A DNA stretch of 32,278 nt from JBILCM01 sp044353165 (GCA_044353165.1 JBILCM010000023.1:1-32278), one strand, 5' to 3'. Positions 15,578 through 24,769 are shown, counted from the stretch's first letter. The notes: generated by a model from the sequence alone, not told the origin. Numbers and translations: made by a program.

Positions 15578-16444
15578 TTATCCTGCATGCTCCGTTCGCC
15601 TAGCGAGCCAATCCTCTAAATTGGCCACTCGCTCAGGATGTTGTTCACTTTTGACCAAGAAGCCGGCACCATGCTGCGGCATAGGATCTTGATCCGTAGG
15701 CTGGTATCTTAAGTCTACGCTCCATCGCACACCATCCGACTTGTTCAGTGTTGACATATGCAACACCCGATCATTAAACAAAATGGCTGTACCGGCCTTC
15801 ACCGGAAGCGCTACGGTTTTCCCGCGCCCCAATTGTTTCTCATGTAACGCCGTAAATCCAGTGCCGGTGTACGTTTCACGATGCCACTCCAAGAGCTTCC
15901 TGTTTTGTGTGCGCGGCCGAACGTGCAGGCACCCATTCTCCAGTGTCGCATCCACGAACGATATCCACACGGTAATGACGGGGTTTGCATTCGAATCGGG
16001 CCAATACGATTTGTCCTGGTGCCAAGGCACGGCCCCAGCTGCTACTTTCGGCACTTTCGGGCGCGTGTTGTAGACCGGACTCGCAAAAATCTCGTTACCG
16101 ATCAAAGAAGAGACGGCTTCAATGATCTTCGGATTGCTTAGCATATGGTAATACCCAGGAAATCGATCGCGCCACCCTCGGCCAAATTTTAAAAAATGTT
16201 GATCCGTTAACCCTTCAAACAGAAGGGCGAGTCGCTTTTCGAATGACGCATCCACGAGCTTATCTTTAATGAGCCCCTCCGCAAACAAATCATCCGCAAT
16301 CCTATCCACCTTCTGCATCATCGCTTCCTTCACAGGCGCCATATCTTCGTCATTCAATAAATTTTCAAGCACAAGGTACCCTTCAATGTTATACCTTTCT
16401 ACTTGTTCTTTGCTTAAAATTCCGCTATGCTGTATTTGTTTCAT
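15578..16444 (-). CDS. Phytanoyl-CoA dioxygenase (PhyH) family oxygenase
   Basis: This 288-residue Fe(II)/2-oxoglutarate-dependent oxygenase has the metal triad H142-x-D144 in PWHQDKSYW and His229 in DRVLHMS, with Arg240 in RWSVDLRYQ as the likely 2-oxoglutarate carboxylate anchor. Length and motif order are normal for the family. PhyH-like bacterial enzymes hydroxylate varied small molecules, so the substrate is open. AAGGAGG lies about 12 bases before the ATG at 16444. It diverges from an AraC-type regulator with a 118-base gap, the usual arrangement of a regulator and its single target. Confidence 0.9.
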   Translation of the reverse strand: MKQIQHSGILSKEQVERYNIEGYLVLENLLNDEDMAPVKEAMMQKVDRIADDLFAEGLIKDKLVDASFEKRLALLFEGLTDQHFLKFGRGWRDRFPGYYHMLSNPKIIEAVSSLIGNEIFASPVYNTRPKVPKVAAGAVPWHQDKSYWPDSNANPVITVWISFVDATLENGCLHVRPRTQNRKLLEWHRETYTGTGFTALHEKQLGRGKTVALPVKAGTAILFNDRVLHMSTLNKSDGVRWSVDLRYQPTDQDPMPQHGAGFLVKSEQHPERVANLEDWLARRTEHAG

Positions 16445-16562
16445 ATCTCATCATACCCTCCTTAGATGCTTTCATATTAAAATAAAATGGGTGTGATGTA
16501 TTTATGCTAAAATCTTTAATTTGTATTTTTTTCCGTTATTCTGCTTGTGGAGGTTCGTTGCC

Positions 16563-17444
16563 ATGGAAACATTCTTGATGATGTCTCCCCGTGTTAGATA
16601 TGCGGCATTCTATACGTTCAAGAGAGCACTTCACGAGTCACAAAGACAAGGAAGTAATTATGCCTTACATTTGATGACTGAAGGCAAAGGACAAATCACC
16701 GTGGATCAACACAGCTACACCGTTGAGAAAGACGACTTGATCTTCATTCAGCCAGGGATATCGCATCATTTTTCATTTGCCTCCTCCACCCCACGCTCAA
16801 GCTGTCTGAACATTTATGCGGAGCTGTGGCCCGAAGACCCTGCGAATTGGGAACCTCGCATGGGCAACAAATTAGTGCTTGCTCCACTAACGATGCCCCG
16901 TGAATTATGTACACCTCAACACGTATGCTCACCGGTAGACCAATTTCCTACGTTCAGTTCATTGCGGACGTCACCAGAATTGCGAGATCGTTTTGAACAT
17001 ATAAACAACATCTTTGAACAGGAAGAGGCCACGAATTACCGTGAACATTGGTTAAGCAGTCTCATGAAAGCTTGGTTAATGGAATGGCATCTGTTTCTTC
17101 AACGTCATGTCACCAGTGATTACCGGATCCGCCAACTGCTCGCCACAATCGAAACGAATCCGGAGCAACATCTAACAACAGAGGAAATGTGTGAACACAC
17201 AGGGTTGGAAAAATCGCATTTTTACAAACTGTTTCATCAAGCTGCAGGGGTCACACCGAAGGAGTATATGTTAAATTATAGAATAAAAAAAGCCCGTTCA
17301 CTTCTAGCGGAAACCGATCATTCGATCACGCGCATTGCAGAGATCTTGGGCTACGATTCGATTCATTATTTTTCAAGACAATTTTCTTTCAGTACGGGCA
17401 TGAGCCCTACCCATTACCGGAACGAAGTTACTCGCATGCCTTAA
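16563..17444 (+). CDS. AraC-family transcriptional regulator (cupin + HTH)
   Basis: This 293-residue regulator has an N-terminal cupin-like ligand pocket (about 28-80: LHLMTEGKGQITVDQHSY, DDLIFIQPGISHHF) and a C-terminal double helix-turn-helix at about 186-285, with LTTEEMCEHTGLEKSHFYKLFH, IKKARSLL, ITRIAEILGYDSIHYFSRQF and TGMSPTHYR. A longer frame begins with TTG at 16521. The ATG at 16563 has GGAGG nine bases upstream and is preferred. It diverges from phyH and probably activates it. Its last 17 bases overlap the 3' end of the convergent eamA gene. Confidence 0.9.
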   Translation: METFLMMSPRVRYAAFYTFKRALHESQRQGSNYALHLMTEGKGQITVDQHSYTVEKDDLIFIQPGISHHFSFASSTPRSSCLNIYAELWPEDPANWEPRMGNKLVLAPLTMPRELCTPQHVCSPVDQFPTFSSLRTSPELRDRFEHINNIFEQEEATNYREHWLSSLMKAWLMEWHLFLQRHVTSDYRIRQLLATIETNPEQHLTTEEMCEHTGLEKSHFYKLFHQAAGVTPKEYMLNYRIKKARSLLAETDHSITRIAEILGYDSIHYFSRQFSFSTGMSPTHYRNEVTRMP

Positions 17445-18306
17445 TTTGCTGTTGTTGGCGGCTGGGGAAATTCGCAACAATCATGCCCGCGGTAAACAAT
17501 AATCCACCAACAAGTACCTGCCAGCTGAACGCCTCCCCTAAGAAAAGCGCTCCCCAAATCACGATAAAGACAGAGGTTGAATTAGAGACTAAGGTTGCGA
17601 GAAACAAAGGTACCGTGCGCAAAGCATAAGAAAACCATAAGAAACTCAATCCTGTAATTGCACCTAGTGCAATGAGCGAGAAGAGAGCGCCGATGTGAAA
17701 CTCTTTAAATTCGAAGGTGCCTGGTAGAGGTATTGCGGTAATGACCGAGCACCAGAAGAACGTCGATACATTCATCGTGAGCGAATCGGTCTGTTTTGTC
17801 AGTACTTTCTGGCTAAACACATGAACGGCAATGCCAATACCCGAGAGAACAAACAACAAATTCACGAATCCGTGCTCTGTTACCATATCTGCGAATGAAT
17901 TTCCATTCAACATCATGAATACGAATCCGACCAAAGCAAGCGATGCACCTGCCCAATGTTTGCGGCTGACGGTTTCTTTCAGAATAAAAACGGATGCAAG
18001 CAATAACAAAATATATGACACGGGTATGCCCACGATAAAACCATACGACAAACCGAGTACGATGCCTATATTCTCGAGAAGATAATTCGCGCTTTTCCCG
18101 AAGGAACCGGCCCAAATCCATCGTTCTCTGCTCAGAATGCGCAGGGGTCCTTTATGAATCCGATAAATCACGCCAAGGATGATAGCTCCGATAAAAAAAC
18201 GCAAGAACGTAATTGTGCCGCTATCCACCATCAATGAAGCAATTTTTACAAAAATACCTACCAAACTCCACAGCAACGATACAAGAATGATAATGATGAT
18301 GCCCAC
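17428..18306 (-). CDS. EamA/DMT-superfamily transporter
   Basis: This 292-residue inner-membrane protein has ten hydrophobic segments arranged as two EamA repeats; each ends in a short helix after a conserved Glu (ILKETVSRKHWAGASLALVG and LFLGEAFSWQVLVGGLLFTAG). The family exports or imports drugs, amino acids and metabolites, so the substrate is unknown. It starts with GTG at 18306, supported by GGAGGG 8 bases upstream, and follows the DHH/CBS gene by 15 bases, so the two are likely co-transcribed. It ends convergently inside the last codons of the AraC gene. Confidence 0.88.
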   Translation of the reverse strand: MGIIIIILVSLLWSLVGIFVKIASLMVDSGTITFLRFFIGAIILGVIYRIHKGPLRILSRERWIWAGSFGKSANYLLENIGIVLGLSYGFIVGIPVSYILLLLASVFILKETVSRKHWAGASLALVGFVFMMLNGNSFADMVTEHGFVNLLFVLSGIGIAVHVFSQKVLTKQTDSLTMNVSTFFWCSVITAIPLPGTFEFKEFHIGALFSLIALGAITGLSFLWFSYALRTVPLFLATLVSNSTSVFIVIWGALFLGEAFSWQVLVGGLLFTAGMIVANFPSRQQQQIKACE

Positions 18307-18321
18307 GACGAATACCCTCCA

Positions 18322-19242
18322 TCATAACTTATGCAACACTTGAATGACATCAGATCGTGTCACAATCCCCGCGATGACTCCGTTATCCATCACGGGCAAT
18401 CGACCAATGTCGTGCTTCGTCATGACATCAAGCAGTTGTTCTATCGGTGTATTCGGATGAACATAGACGACTTTCTTCTGCATGAACGCTTTAACGGGCG
18501 CATGTCCGAGACCTTGCGCAACGATTTTATCAAGATCTCTTCTAGATATGACCCCGATCAATTGGCCATCCGTCACAATCGGAAAGCCGCTATGCCCATG
18601 CAAAGAGAGCAACTTTGATGCTTCTTCCACCTTCAAATCAGGCGCGATGGTAAGTACCGGCGTACTCATGATGTCGCATGCATGCACTGCAGCTGTGACG
18701 ATGCGTGACAAGGAAGTTTGAACAAGGGTGAATATTTCTTCAAGCGAGCCATTCTTCACTTGAGCAGAAGCCGCTTTGGCATGTCCTCCCCCACCGAACT
18801 GTGAAATCAAGGGAATGAAATTGATGCGGTTGGATGCCGCACGACCCACAATATAAACACTGTTTTTCATACGAGCGACGATGAGCACACCATCCGCTTC
18901 GGTGGTATCGAGCAGTTTGCGCGCTTGCGTAGACAACCCGCTGAGGAAGTTGTCCTGCGCATACGTCGTCACCACAACGGTGAGACCATCGATGGAAATC
19001 TCTTCGGCATGAAGCAGCAATTGGCGAAGCAATTGACGATCTTCTGGTTCGCCAGTCGCTTCCTCAAACCGATTGATCAGCGCCAAGTCCAGTTGATCCC
19101 GATACAGACCGACAAATTGCTTCACCGCAGGATTTAATTTGTCGGTAATGACCATCGTGGCATCGGAATACAGTTTTTTTGCAGCAACCATCGATGCCAA
19201 ACCATCAAAATCAAGATTGACGTGAGAAATAATGATTCGCAT
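18322..19242 (-). CDS. DHH/DHHA1-CBS protein with a missing DHH core
   Basis: This 306-residue protein starts like DHH-family phosphoesterases (IIISHVNLDFDGLASMVAAKKLY, 4-25) and contains the DHHA1 part (about 60-180, with QFGGGGHAKAASAQV at 148-162). Two CBS domains follow at about 188-245 and 254-306. The same order is seen in the N-terminal part of A-adding tRNA nucleotidyltransferases. In that family roughly 120 residues, including the DHH motif, normally separate the first beta-alpha unit from the DHHA1 part. Here residue 50 (LYRDQLDL) runs straight into the later ALINRFEEATGEPEDRQLL segment. Most metal ligands are therefore gone, and no polymerase head domain follows. It is probably a CBS-based nucleotide-sensing remnant. 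It lies just downstream of bcp on the same strand. Confidence 0.8.
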   Translation of the reverse strand: MRIIISHVNLDFDGLASMVAAKKLYSDATMVITDKLNPAVKQFVGLYRDQLDLALINRFEEATGEPEDRQLLRQLLLHAEEISIDGLTVVVTTYAQDNFLSGLSTQARKLLDTTEADGVLIVARMKNSVYIVGRAASNRINFIPLISQFGGGGHAKAASAQVKNGSLEEIFTLVQTSLSRIVTAAVHACDIMSTPVLTIAPDLKVEEASKLLSLHGHSGFPIVTDGQLIGVISRRDLDKIVAQGLGHAPVKAFMQKKVVYVHPNTPIEQLLDVMTKHDIGRLPVMDNGVIAGIVTRSDVIQVLHKL

Positions 19243-19252
19243 CCGAACGTGA

Positions 19253-19717
19253 CTAACCCTTCACGGATGCAAGCACTTCACTCACGTGTCCATTGACTTT
19301 CACTTTGCGCCATTCCCGCGCAAGTGTTCCTTGCTCATCAATGAGGAAGGTGGAACGCTCCACGCCCATATATTTTTTGCCGTACATACTCTTCTCCACC
19401 CAGACCCCAAATTTCTCACATACTTTCTGTTCGGTGTCTGCTAGAAGCAAGAAAGGCAAATTGTGCTTCTGGATGAACTTGTCATGCGACTTTAAATCAT
19501 CTGGTGAAATACCGATCACGACCGCGTTCTCATCGGCAAATTCACCGTTGAAATCACGGAAGTCACACGACTCTTGTGTACAACCGGGCGTCATGTCTTT
19601 CGGATAAAAATAAATCACAACTTTCTTCCCGCGATATGCACTCAAAGTAAAATCTGTTCCGTCCGATGCGGGCAATGTAAAGTCTGCAACCACTTGTCCA
19701 AGTTCAACAGTTGTCAT
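19253..19717 (-). CDS. bcp: Bcp/PrxQ thioredoxin-dependent peroxiredoxin
   Basis: This 154-residue thiol peroxidase reduces hydrogen peroxide and organic hydroperoxides. The peroxidatic Cys46 in YPKDMTPGCTQESCDF is followed by Cys51 as the atypical two-Cys resolving residue. ERSTFLIDEQG and the C-terminal HVSEVL are usual. Length matches the family. AGGAGGG lies before the ATG at 19717. A TATAAT on the minus strand at 19759-19764 may be its own -10 box, although no good -35 is seen. No PerR box is evident. The DHH/CBS gene starts 10 bases downstream. Confidence 0.95.
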   Translation of the reverse strand: MTTVELGQVVADFTLPASDGTDFTLSAYRGKKVVIYFYPKDMTPGCTQESCDFRDFNGEFADENAVVIGISPDDLKSHDKFIQKHNLPFLLLADTEQKVCEKFGVWVEKSMYGKKYMGVERSTFLIDEQGTLAREWRKVKVNGHVSEVLASVKG

Positions 19718-19767
19718 AAGAGAACCCTCCTGTAAAGAATGCGTTTTTTACATCTTTCATTATACAT

Positions 19768-20553
19768 TTAGGACCCTGCGCCGCGGTAGCGCAGCACACC
19801 CGTTTTCCAAACATAGAGCCCTATGCTCATAAATACAATACCCACCACAGGGGTCAATAACGCAAACCGCGTCAGTGATTGTTCCTCAAGAAAGAAGGCC
19901 GCCGGGTAAAATCCAACAAACGCAAAAGGCAAAATCCAAGTCAATGTAAATTGCAGCAATTTGTTATAAATGGAGATCGGATACCGACCGTAGCTTTGAA
20001 TATTCCACATGAGCGGCAAGATGCCCGTCGGTGAATCCGAGTAGAATGAGATCGCGGTTAGCGAGATGTAGATGCCCCCATAGATCATCACCGACCCCGC
20101 CACCAGTACAATAAATACAAGGGGATCCCACCAATCCAGTGTCACACCAAGCATCGGCCACGTATATCCCATGATCGCCATACCGATGATCGCGCCCGAC
20201 AATGCAGAGGGATCCATATTCTCAAGCAGCAGCTGTGATAGATTGTGAACCGGTCGCGTAAGAACGCGATCCATCTCTCCTTTCACAATGTAGCGCTCTG
20301 TAAATCCCCACAAATTAAAGAATGCGGAGAAAATACCCCATGGCACCATGAAGTATCCATAGACAAAAATAATTTGTTCCCGTGTCCATCCATCCAATAA
20401 CGCCGTGTGACCAAAAATCACCACAATAAACACGAGGTTCATCGCGAGAAACAACAGATCCGAGAACACCTCAATCCAAAAATCGGAACGATAGGTGAGG
20501 CGCGTTTTGAGATACGTTTTGAGATAATGGAGGAAAATGCCTGAAGTAAACAT
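19768..20553 (-). CDS. ABC-2 type exporter permease (COG3694-like)
   Basis: This 261-residue membrane protein has six hydrophobic segments and belongs to the ABC-2 permease group found with COG4586 ATPases. A longer in-frame ORF extends to 20754 inside the upstream permease gene. The true start is the ATG at 20553, two bases after the stop of that gene, with a G-run site about 6 bases before it and a normal amphipathic start (MFTSGIFLHYLKTYLKTRL). It is the last gene of the ATPase-permease-permease operon. The substrate is unknown. Confidence 0.88.
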   Translation of the reverse strand: MFTSGIFLHYLKTYLKTRLTYRSDFWIEVFSDLLFLAMNLVFIVVIFGHTALLDGWTREQIIFVYGYFMVPWGIFSAFFNLWGFTERYIVKGEMDRVLTRPVHNLSQLLLENMDPSALSGAIIGMAIMGYTWPMLGVTLDWWDPLVFIVLVAGSVMIYGGIYISLTAISFYSDSPTGILPLMWNIQSYGRYPISIYNKLLQFTLTWILPFAFVGFYPAAFFLEEQSLTRFALLTPVVGIVFMSIGLYVWKTGVLRYRGAGS

Positions 20554-20555
20554 GT

Positions 20556-21350
20556 TCAACCCCCCTGTATGAACAGATGTTGACGCGCTCGATGCCAAAA
20601 CCAGAAGATCGGGCCAATTAACAGCGCGAACCATAGCGCTTGCAAGCCGAGCGCTTGGAGCGCAGCTTCCCCCGCGGTCCGTCCTGTGAAGACACTTGCC
20701 GGCAAATACGTGATCGCTTGGAACGGTAACCATTGCAAGATAGACGCGGCCCATCCCGGGAAGAACGTCAGCGGAATGATAAGTCCCGAGAACAAGTCGA
20801 CAGCGATTCGTTTCATCCGCATTAAACCTTCACTGTTCTCAAGAAAGAATGCGCTAAGCCCCACCATGATGTTGATTTGCGAATTGATAAGAAAACTAAA
20901 GATAATCATGATCAGGAAAATGGCCCAAATGGCAGGATCCTTCGGCAGTTCTAAAGGGAACAGGAAGCTGACGATGACCATACCTGGCGTGGAAAACATC
21001 AGTAAGCGGAACAAACCTTCACCCAAGCCTTGCATCATCTTCACGACGATGTATTGATAAGGCCGGATGAATTGAATCGCCACGCTGCCATCCCGAATTT
21101 CGTTCGATATTTCACGATCAAGATTGTTGAAATAGAACGCCCGCGCCATCCAAGCCACCGCGATATAGGTTGTCATCTGCGCGACACTAAACCCTGCAAG
21201 CGAAGACTGCCCCGCATAGATGGCGTTCCACACAAAATAATAAGCGCCGATATTAATGGCATACACAGCTATGCCGCTATAATAATTGACGCGGTAAGCC
21301 AGCATCATGATAAAACGGATGCGGATGAGCTCGATGTAAGCCGCTGTCAT
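20556..21350 (-). CDS. ABC-2 type exporter permease (COG4587-like)
   Basis: This 264-residue protein has six predicted membrane segments, a cytoplasmic N-terminal helix (YIELIRIRFIMMLAYRVNYY) and the family segment NNLDREISNEIRDGSVAIQF(I)RP, typical of permeases paired with COG4586 ATPases. The start at 21350 overlaps the ATPase stop by ATGA, and its stop is two bases before the next permease start. The three proteins should assemble as one exporter with two different membrane subunits. Confidence 0.88.
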   Translation of the reverse strand: MTAAYIELIRIRFIMMLAYRVNYYSGIAVYAINIGAYYFVWNAIYAGQSSLAGFSVAQMTTYIAVAWMARAFYFNNLDREISNEIRDGSVAIQFIRPYQYIVVKMMQGLGEGLFRLLMFSTPGMVIVSFLFPLELPKDPAIWAIFLIMIIFSFLINSQINIMVGLSAFFLENSEGLMRMKRIAVDLFSGLIIPLTFFPGWAASILQWLPFQAITYLPASVFTGRTAGEAALQALGLQALWFALLIGPIFWFWHRARQHLFIQGG

Positions 21351-22348
21351 CGCGCTTCCCCCGTTTTGTAGATCTCTCGAACAATCTCATCCGTGTTCGT
21401 CTCGAAAATTTTGATGTCGCGAAGCTCCGTCGCGCTCACGACGCGCCCGATCGTATCCGACACATTCGCTCCCCGCGGCAGGGTCGCCCGCATCGCATAT
21501 TCACTTTCTTGGCTCCAACGCACCTGCTGCCCCTCCGTAATTTTTTCCACCGAAGACAATGACAACGGATGGGCGAATTGAAAGACAATTTCTTTCCCGC
21601 GTCCCCAAGTATCCTTCAATTGCTGCAAGCCGCCGTCATAGATGATCTTCCCGTCATCGAGCATGATAACGCGAGAACAGAGCGCTTCAATATCCTGCAG
21701 ATCATGCGTTGTAAGCAATATCGTTGTTCCATAACGTTCGTTCAATGACTTTAGAAACTCACGAATTTCAGACTTGACGACAATGTCCAACCCAATCGTC
21801 GGCTCATCCAGGAATACAATCGAAGGATTGTGAATTAACGCAGCGGCGAGTTCGCAACGCATCCGTTGTCCCAATGACAACTTACGCACAGGACGGCTCA
21901 GCAAGTCGCCAAGCTCAAGTCGCTCGACCAATTCGGTAAGACGTGCTTTATAATCTGCATCAGGCACGCGGTACACCTTACTCAATAAGTTGAAAGATTC
22001 AATAACACCGATATCCCACCACAGCTGACTGCGTTGTCCGAATACAACCCCTATGCCTCGCACGAAAGTTTCGCGTTCCGCATAAGGCACGTAACCATTC
22101 ACTTTTACCTCGCCCGATGTGGGAACGAGAATACCGGTCAGCATCTTGATCGTGGTGGATTTTCCTGCGCCATTCTCACCGATATACCCGCAAATTTCAC
22201 CTTTTGGGATTTGAAACGTAATATCATTTACGGCTAACACTTCGCGATATTCCCGCTGGAACAAATCGCGCAGTGCTCCTTTCAAACCTTCCCGGCTTTT
22301 TTGCACTTGAAACTGTTTACGCAGATTCGTGACTTCAATGGCTTGCAC
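21347..22348 (-). CDS. ABC exporter ATP-binding protein (COG4586-like)
   Basis: This 333-residue ATPase carries Walker A GENGAGKST at 57-65, the Q-loop around Gln105 (VVFGQRSQLWWD), the ABC signature LSLGQRMR at 157-164, Walker B IVFLDEPT at 177-184, and a switch His in LLTTHDLQDIE. A C-terminal extension of about 90 residues after the ATPase core is usual for this subgroup. It starts with GTG at 22348 behind a GGGGAG site. It heads an operon with two ABC-2 permeases. It diverges from the LCP gene across 85 bases. Confidence 0.92.
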   Translation of the reverse strand: MQAIEVTNLRKQFQVQKSREGLKGALRDLFQREYREVLAVNDITFQIPKGEICGYIGENGAGKSTTIKMLTGILVPTSGEVKVNGYVPYAERETFVRGIGVVFGQRSQLWWDIGVIESFNLLSKVYRVPDADYKARLTELVERLELGDLLSRPVRKLSLGQRMRCELAAALIHNPSIVFLDEPTIGLDIVVKSEIREFLKSLNERYGTTILLTTHDLQDIEALCSRVIMLDDGKIIYDGGLQQLKDTWGRGKEIVFQFAHPLSLSSVEKITEGQQVRWSQESEYAMRATLPRGANVSDTIGRVVSATELRDIKIFETNTDEIVREIYKTGEAR

Positions 22349-22433
22349 GGCAGAGACTCTCCCCAGTTCATTTTAAAACGTTCAAGTTTTGATGATAATA
22401 ATACCATGACCCCTACAGAAGGGAAAGAAGATC

Positions 22434-23351
22434 ATGTCTTATTGGAAAGCGGCTGTCATTGCCGCTATAATTTGTTTTATCGGCGGCATGGGATACTTGG
22501 CGTATGCATTTGTTAGCTTCGCGAATGACCCCGTTGAGGAATCTCGTTTTAAACAGTTTGAGACGCCCCCTGTTCCAACGTGGGAAAGCCGTGAACGCGT
22601 GAACGTCCTGCTGTTAGGCGGCGATTCCCGTGGCCTGAAGAAGCATGAAATCCCGCGGTCTGATACAATGATAATTGTATCGATCGATCCGGTGACAAAA
22701 GCAATGCATCTCTTCTCTTTGCTCAGAGACACTTATGTGAAAATTCCGGGACACGGAAACCGTCGAATCAACGTGGCCGTCGTTCTCGGCGGTCCGAAAC
22801 TTGCGATGCGCACGGTAAGTGATCTTACGGGGTTAAACATTCAATATTATGTGTACACGGACTTTCATGGCTTCACCCACTTAATAGATGCCATCGGCGG
22901 TATTGAATATGAAGTGGAGAAGGACATGCATTATACAAGCAAGGCAGATGGCTCGGAATATGACATTAAGCTAAAAAAAGGGCGTCAACATATGGATGGC
23001 CATACCGCATTGCAATATGTCCGGTATCGAGCCGATGCACGAAGCGACTTCTCACGTACAGAGCGGCAACGCAAATTCATGATGGCCGTAGCCGAGCGAC
23101 TGCAGACGACTTCTTCGATCCTGCGATTCCCGCGCATCTTACATACGATAGATCCTTACATCGAAACCAACCTCAACATTGGCGAAATGCTCAAACTTGG
23201 GGCGCTAGGATTTGAAGTGCGTGCTCTAGAGAGCAAAGACATTCAACTGCCCCCATCCCAACTACTCCTGGAAACGCACAGAGGCGGTGCATCGGTCATT
23301 GTCGTCGACAAAAACAAATTGAAAACATTCATTCAGAAAGAACTGCAATAA
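22434..23351 (+). CDS. LytR-CpsA-Psr (LCP) family cell-wall ligase
   Basis: This 305-residue membrane-anchored protein has a short cytoplasmic N terminus, a membrane helix at about 7-27 and an extracellular LCP domain from about 55. Family residues seen are LLLGGDSRG, RSDTMIIVSIDP, LLRDTYVKIPGHGNRRIN, the DGHTALQYVRYR segment and DFSRTERQRKF. They include the Arg and Asp residues that bind the polyprenyl pyrophosphate and Mg. LCP proteins attach teichoic acids or other glycopolymers to peptidoglycan. AAGGGA precedes the ATG by about 9 bases. hemL follows after 18 bases with its own ribosome binding site, so the two may be co-transcribed although unrelated in function. Confidence 0.92.
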   Translation: MSYWKAAVIAAIICFIGGMGYLAYAFVSFANDPVEESRFKQFETPPVPTWESRERVNVLLLGGDSRGLKKHEIPRSDTMIIVSIDPVTKAMHLFSLLRDTYVKIPGHGNRRINVAVVLGGPKLAMRTVSDLTGLNIQYYVYTDFHGFTHLIDAIGGIEYEVEKDMHYTSKADGSEYDIKLKKGRQHMDGHTALQYVRYRADARSDFSRTERQRKFMMAVAERLQTTSSILRFPRILHTIDPYIETNLNIGEMLKLGALGFEVRALESKDIQLPPSQLLLETHRGGASVIVVDKNKLKTFIQKELQ

Positions 23352-23369
23352 AGGAGACGTGTATTCGCA

Positions 23370-24716
23370 ATGAACAAACGCAACCATTCCCAATCCGAAT
23401 TGCTCTACGATCAAGCTTTACAACACATCGTCGGGGGGGTGAATAGTCCTTCGCGCTCATTCAAAGCGATCGGTGGCGGCGCGCCGGTGTTTATGCAACG
23501 CGCATCCGGCGCTTACTTCTGGGATGTCGATGGGAATCGTTACATTGATTATCTTGCGGCCTACGGTCCCATCATCCTGGGTCATGCACACCCTGCACTG
23601 ACGGAGGCGATCAAACGATGTGCCGATAACGGGACCTTATTCGGCACGCCGACGGAACTTGAGGTTTCATTCGCGCGTTTACTCAAAGAAGCCATCCCGA
23701 CGTTAGAGAAAGTGCGGTTCACCAATTCAGGCACTGAAGCTGTGATGACGACCATTCGGGTTGCCCGCGCGTTCACCAAGCGCACCAAGATTATTAAATT
23801 TGCCGGCTGTTATCACGGACATTCAGATCTCGTCTTGGTGGCCGCCGGATCAGGCCCCTCCACACTCGGTGTGCCCGATAGTGCAGGGGTTCCCCAATCG
23901 ATTGCCGAGCAAGTGATTACGGTGCCCTTCAATGATCTCCCCTCGCTTCAAGCTGCATTAGAGCGTTGGGGTGAAGAGACGGCAGCCGTCATTGTTGAGC
24001 CTATCGTTGGCAACTTTGGGATTGTTCCGCCGGCGGAGGGATTTCTGGAAGGATTATGTCGAATGACTCGGGATGCAGGGGCATTGGTTATCTATGACGA
24101 GGTGATCAGCGCATTTCGTTTTCACTGGGGATCGGCACATTCTTATTTGGCATCTTCTTCGGGTCAAGTAGACCTGGTCGCTGCGCGTGCTACGCAACCC
24201 GACTTAACCGCATTGGGCAAAATTATCGGAGGTGGACTCCCCATCGGCGCCTATGGAGGCCGAGCGCATATCATGGAACAGGTCGCACCGCTCGGTCCTG
24301 CTTACCAAGCAGGCACACATGCCGGTAACCCGATGAGCGTATGTGCCGGAATGGCATGCATCACCGAGCTTAAGCGGCCTGGAACGTATGAACAGCTGGA
24401 TCGACTCGCTTCTCGTCTTTCAGATGGCTTGAACGATGCAGCGTCATCTGCAGGTGTTCCTCTTACAATAAATCGCATGCGCGGTGCCTTCTCGACACAC
24501 TTTTGTGAGCATCCTGTGCGTAATTATGATGATGCCCAGCGTGCGGATGGTGTTCGCTTTGGACATTTTTTTCGCATGATGTTAGAACATGGTATTTGCT
24601 TAGCCCCGTCCAAATATGAAGCTTGGTTTCTCACAACCGCCCATACAGACGCAGATATTGACGAGACCATTCATGCAGCACAACTCGCCTTGAATGATAT
24701 TTTGCATCTTGCATAA
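23370..24716 (+). CDS. hemL: Glutamate-1-semialdehyde 2,1-aminomutase (GsaB-type HemL)
   Basis: This 448-residue PLP enzyme converts glutamate-1-semialdehyde to 5-aminolevulinate, the first committed haem precursor. Seen are GGVNSPSRSFKAIGGGAPVF, NSGTEAVMTTIRVARAFT, YDEVISAFRF, the PLP lysine Lys284 in LTALGKIIGGG, and the C-terminal LAPSKYEAWF typical of the second Bacillus-type copy (GsaB). An insertion of about 15 residues (around 262-276, SSSGQVDLVAARATQ) before the PLP lysine explains the extra length over the usual 430. AAGGAGA is about 12 bases upstream of the ATG. No clear terminator follows; a repeat-rich gap begins at once. Confidence 0.93.
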   Translation: MNKRNHSQSELLYDQALQHIVGGVNSPSRSFKAIGGGAPVFMQRASGAYFWDVDGNRYIDYLAAYGPIILGHAHPALTEAIKRCADNGTLFGTPTELEVSFARLLKEAIPTLEKVRFTNSGTEAVMTTIRVARAFTKRTKIIKFAGCYHGHSDLVLVAAGSGPSTLGVPDSAGVPQSIAEQVITVPFNDLPSLQAALERWGEETAAVIVEPIVGNFGIVPPAEGFLEGLCRMTRDAGALVIYDEVISAFRFHWGSAHSYLASSSGQVDLVAARATQPDLTALGKIIGGGLPIGAYGGRAHIMEQVAPLGPAYQAGTHAGNPMSVCAGMACITELKRPGTYEQLDRLASRLSDGLNDAASSAGVPLTINRMRGAFSTHFCEHPVRNYDDAQRADGVRFGHFFRMMLEHGICLAPSKYEAWFLTTAHTDADIDETIHAAQLALNDILHLA

Positions 24717-24769
24717 ATAACTCCCCCCATCGCGATGATGACCACCACTAGATTTACTATTAACATCCC

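Noticed and set aside
19718..19767. TGTAAA...TTTACA as a terminator or PerR box upstream of bcp
   Set aside because: The arms are only six AT-rich pairs with no T-tract in the needed place, and they do not match the PerR consensus.
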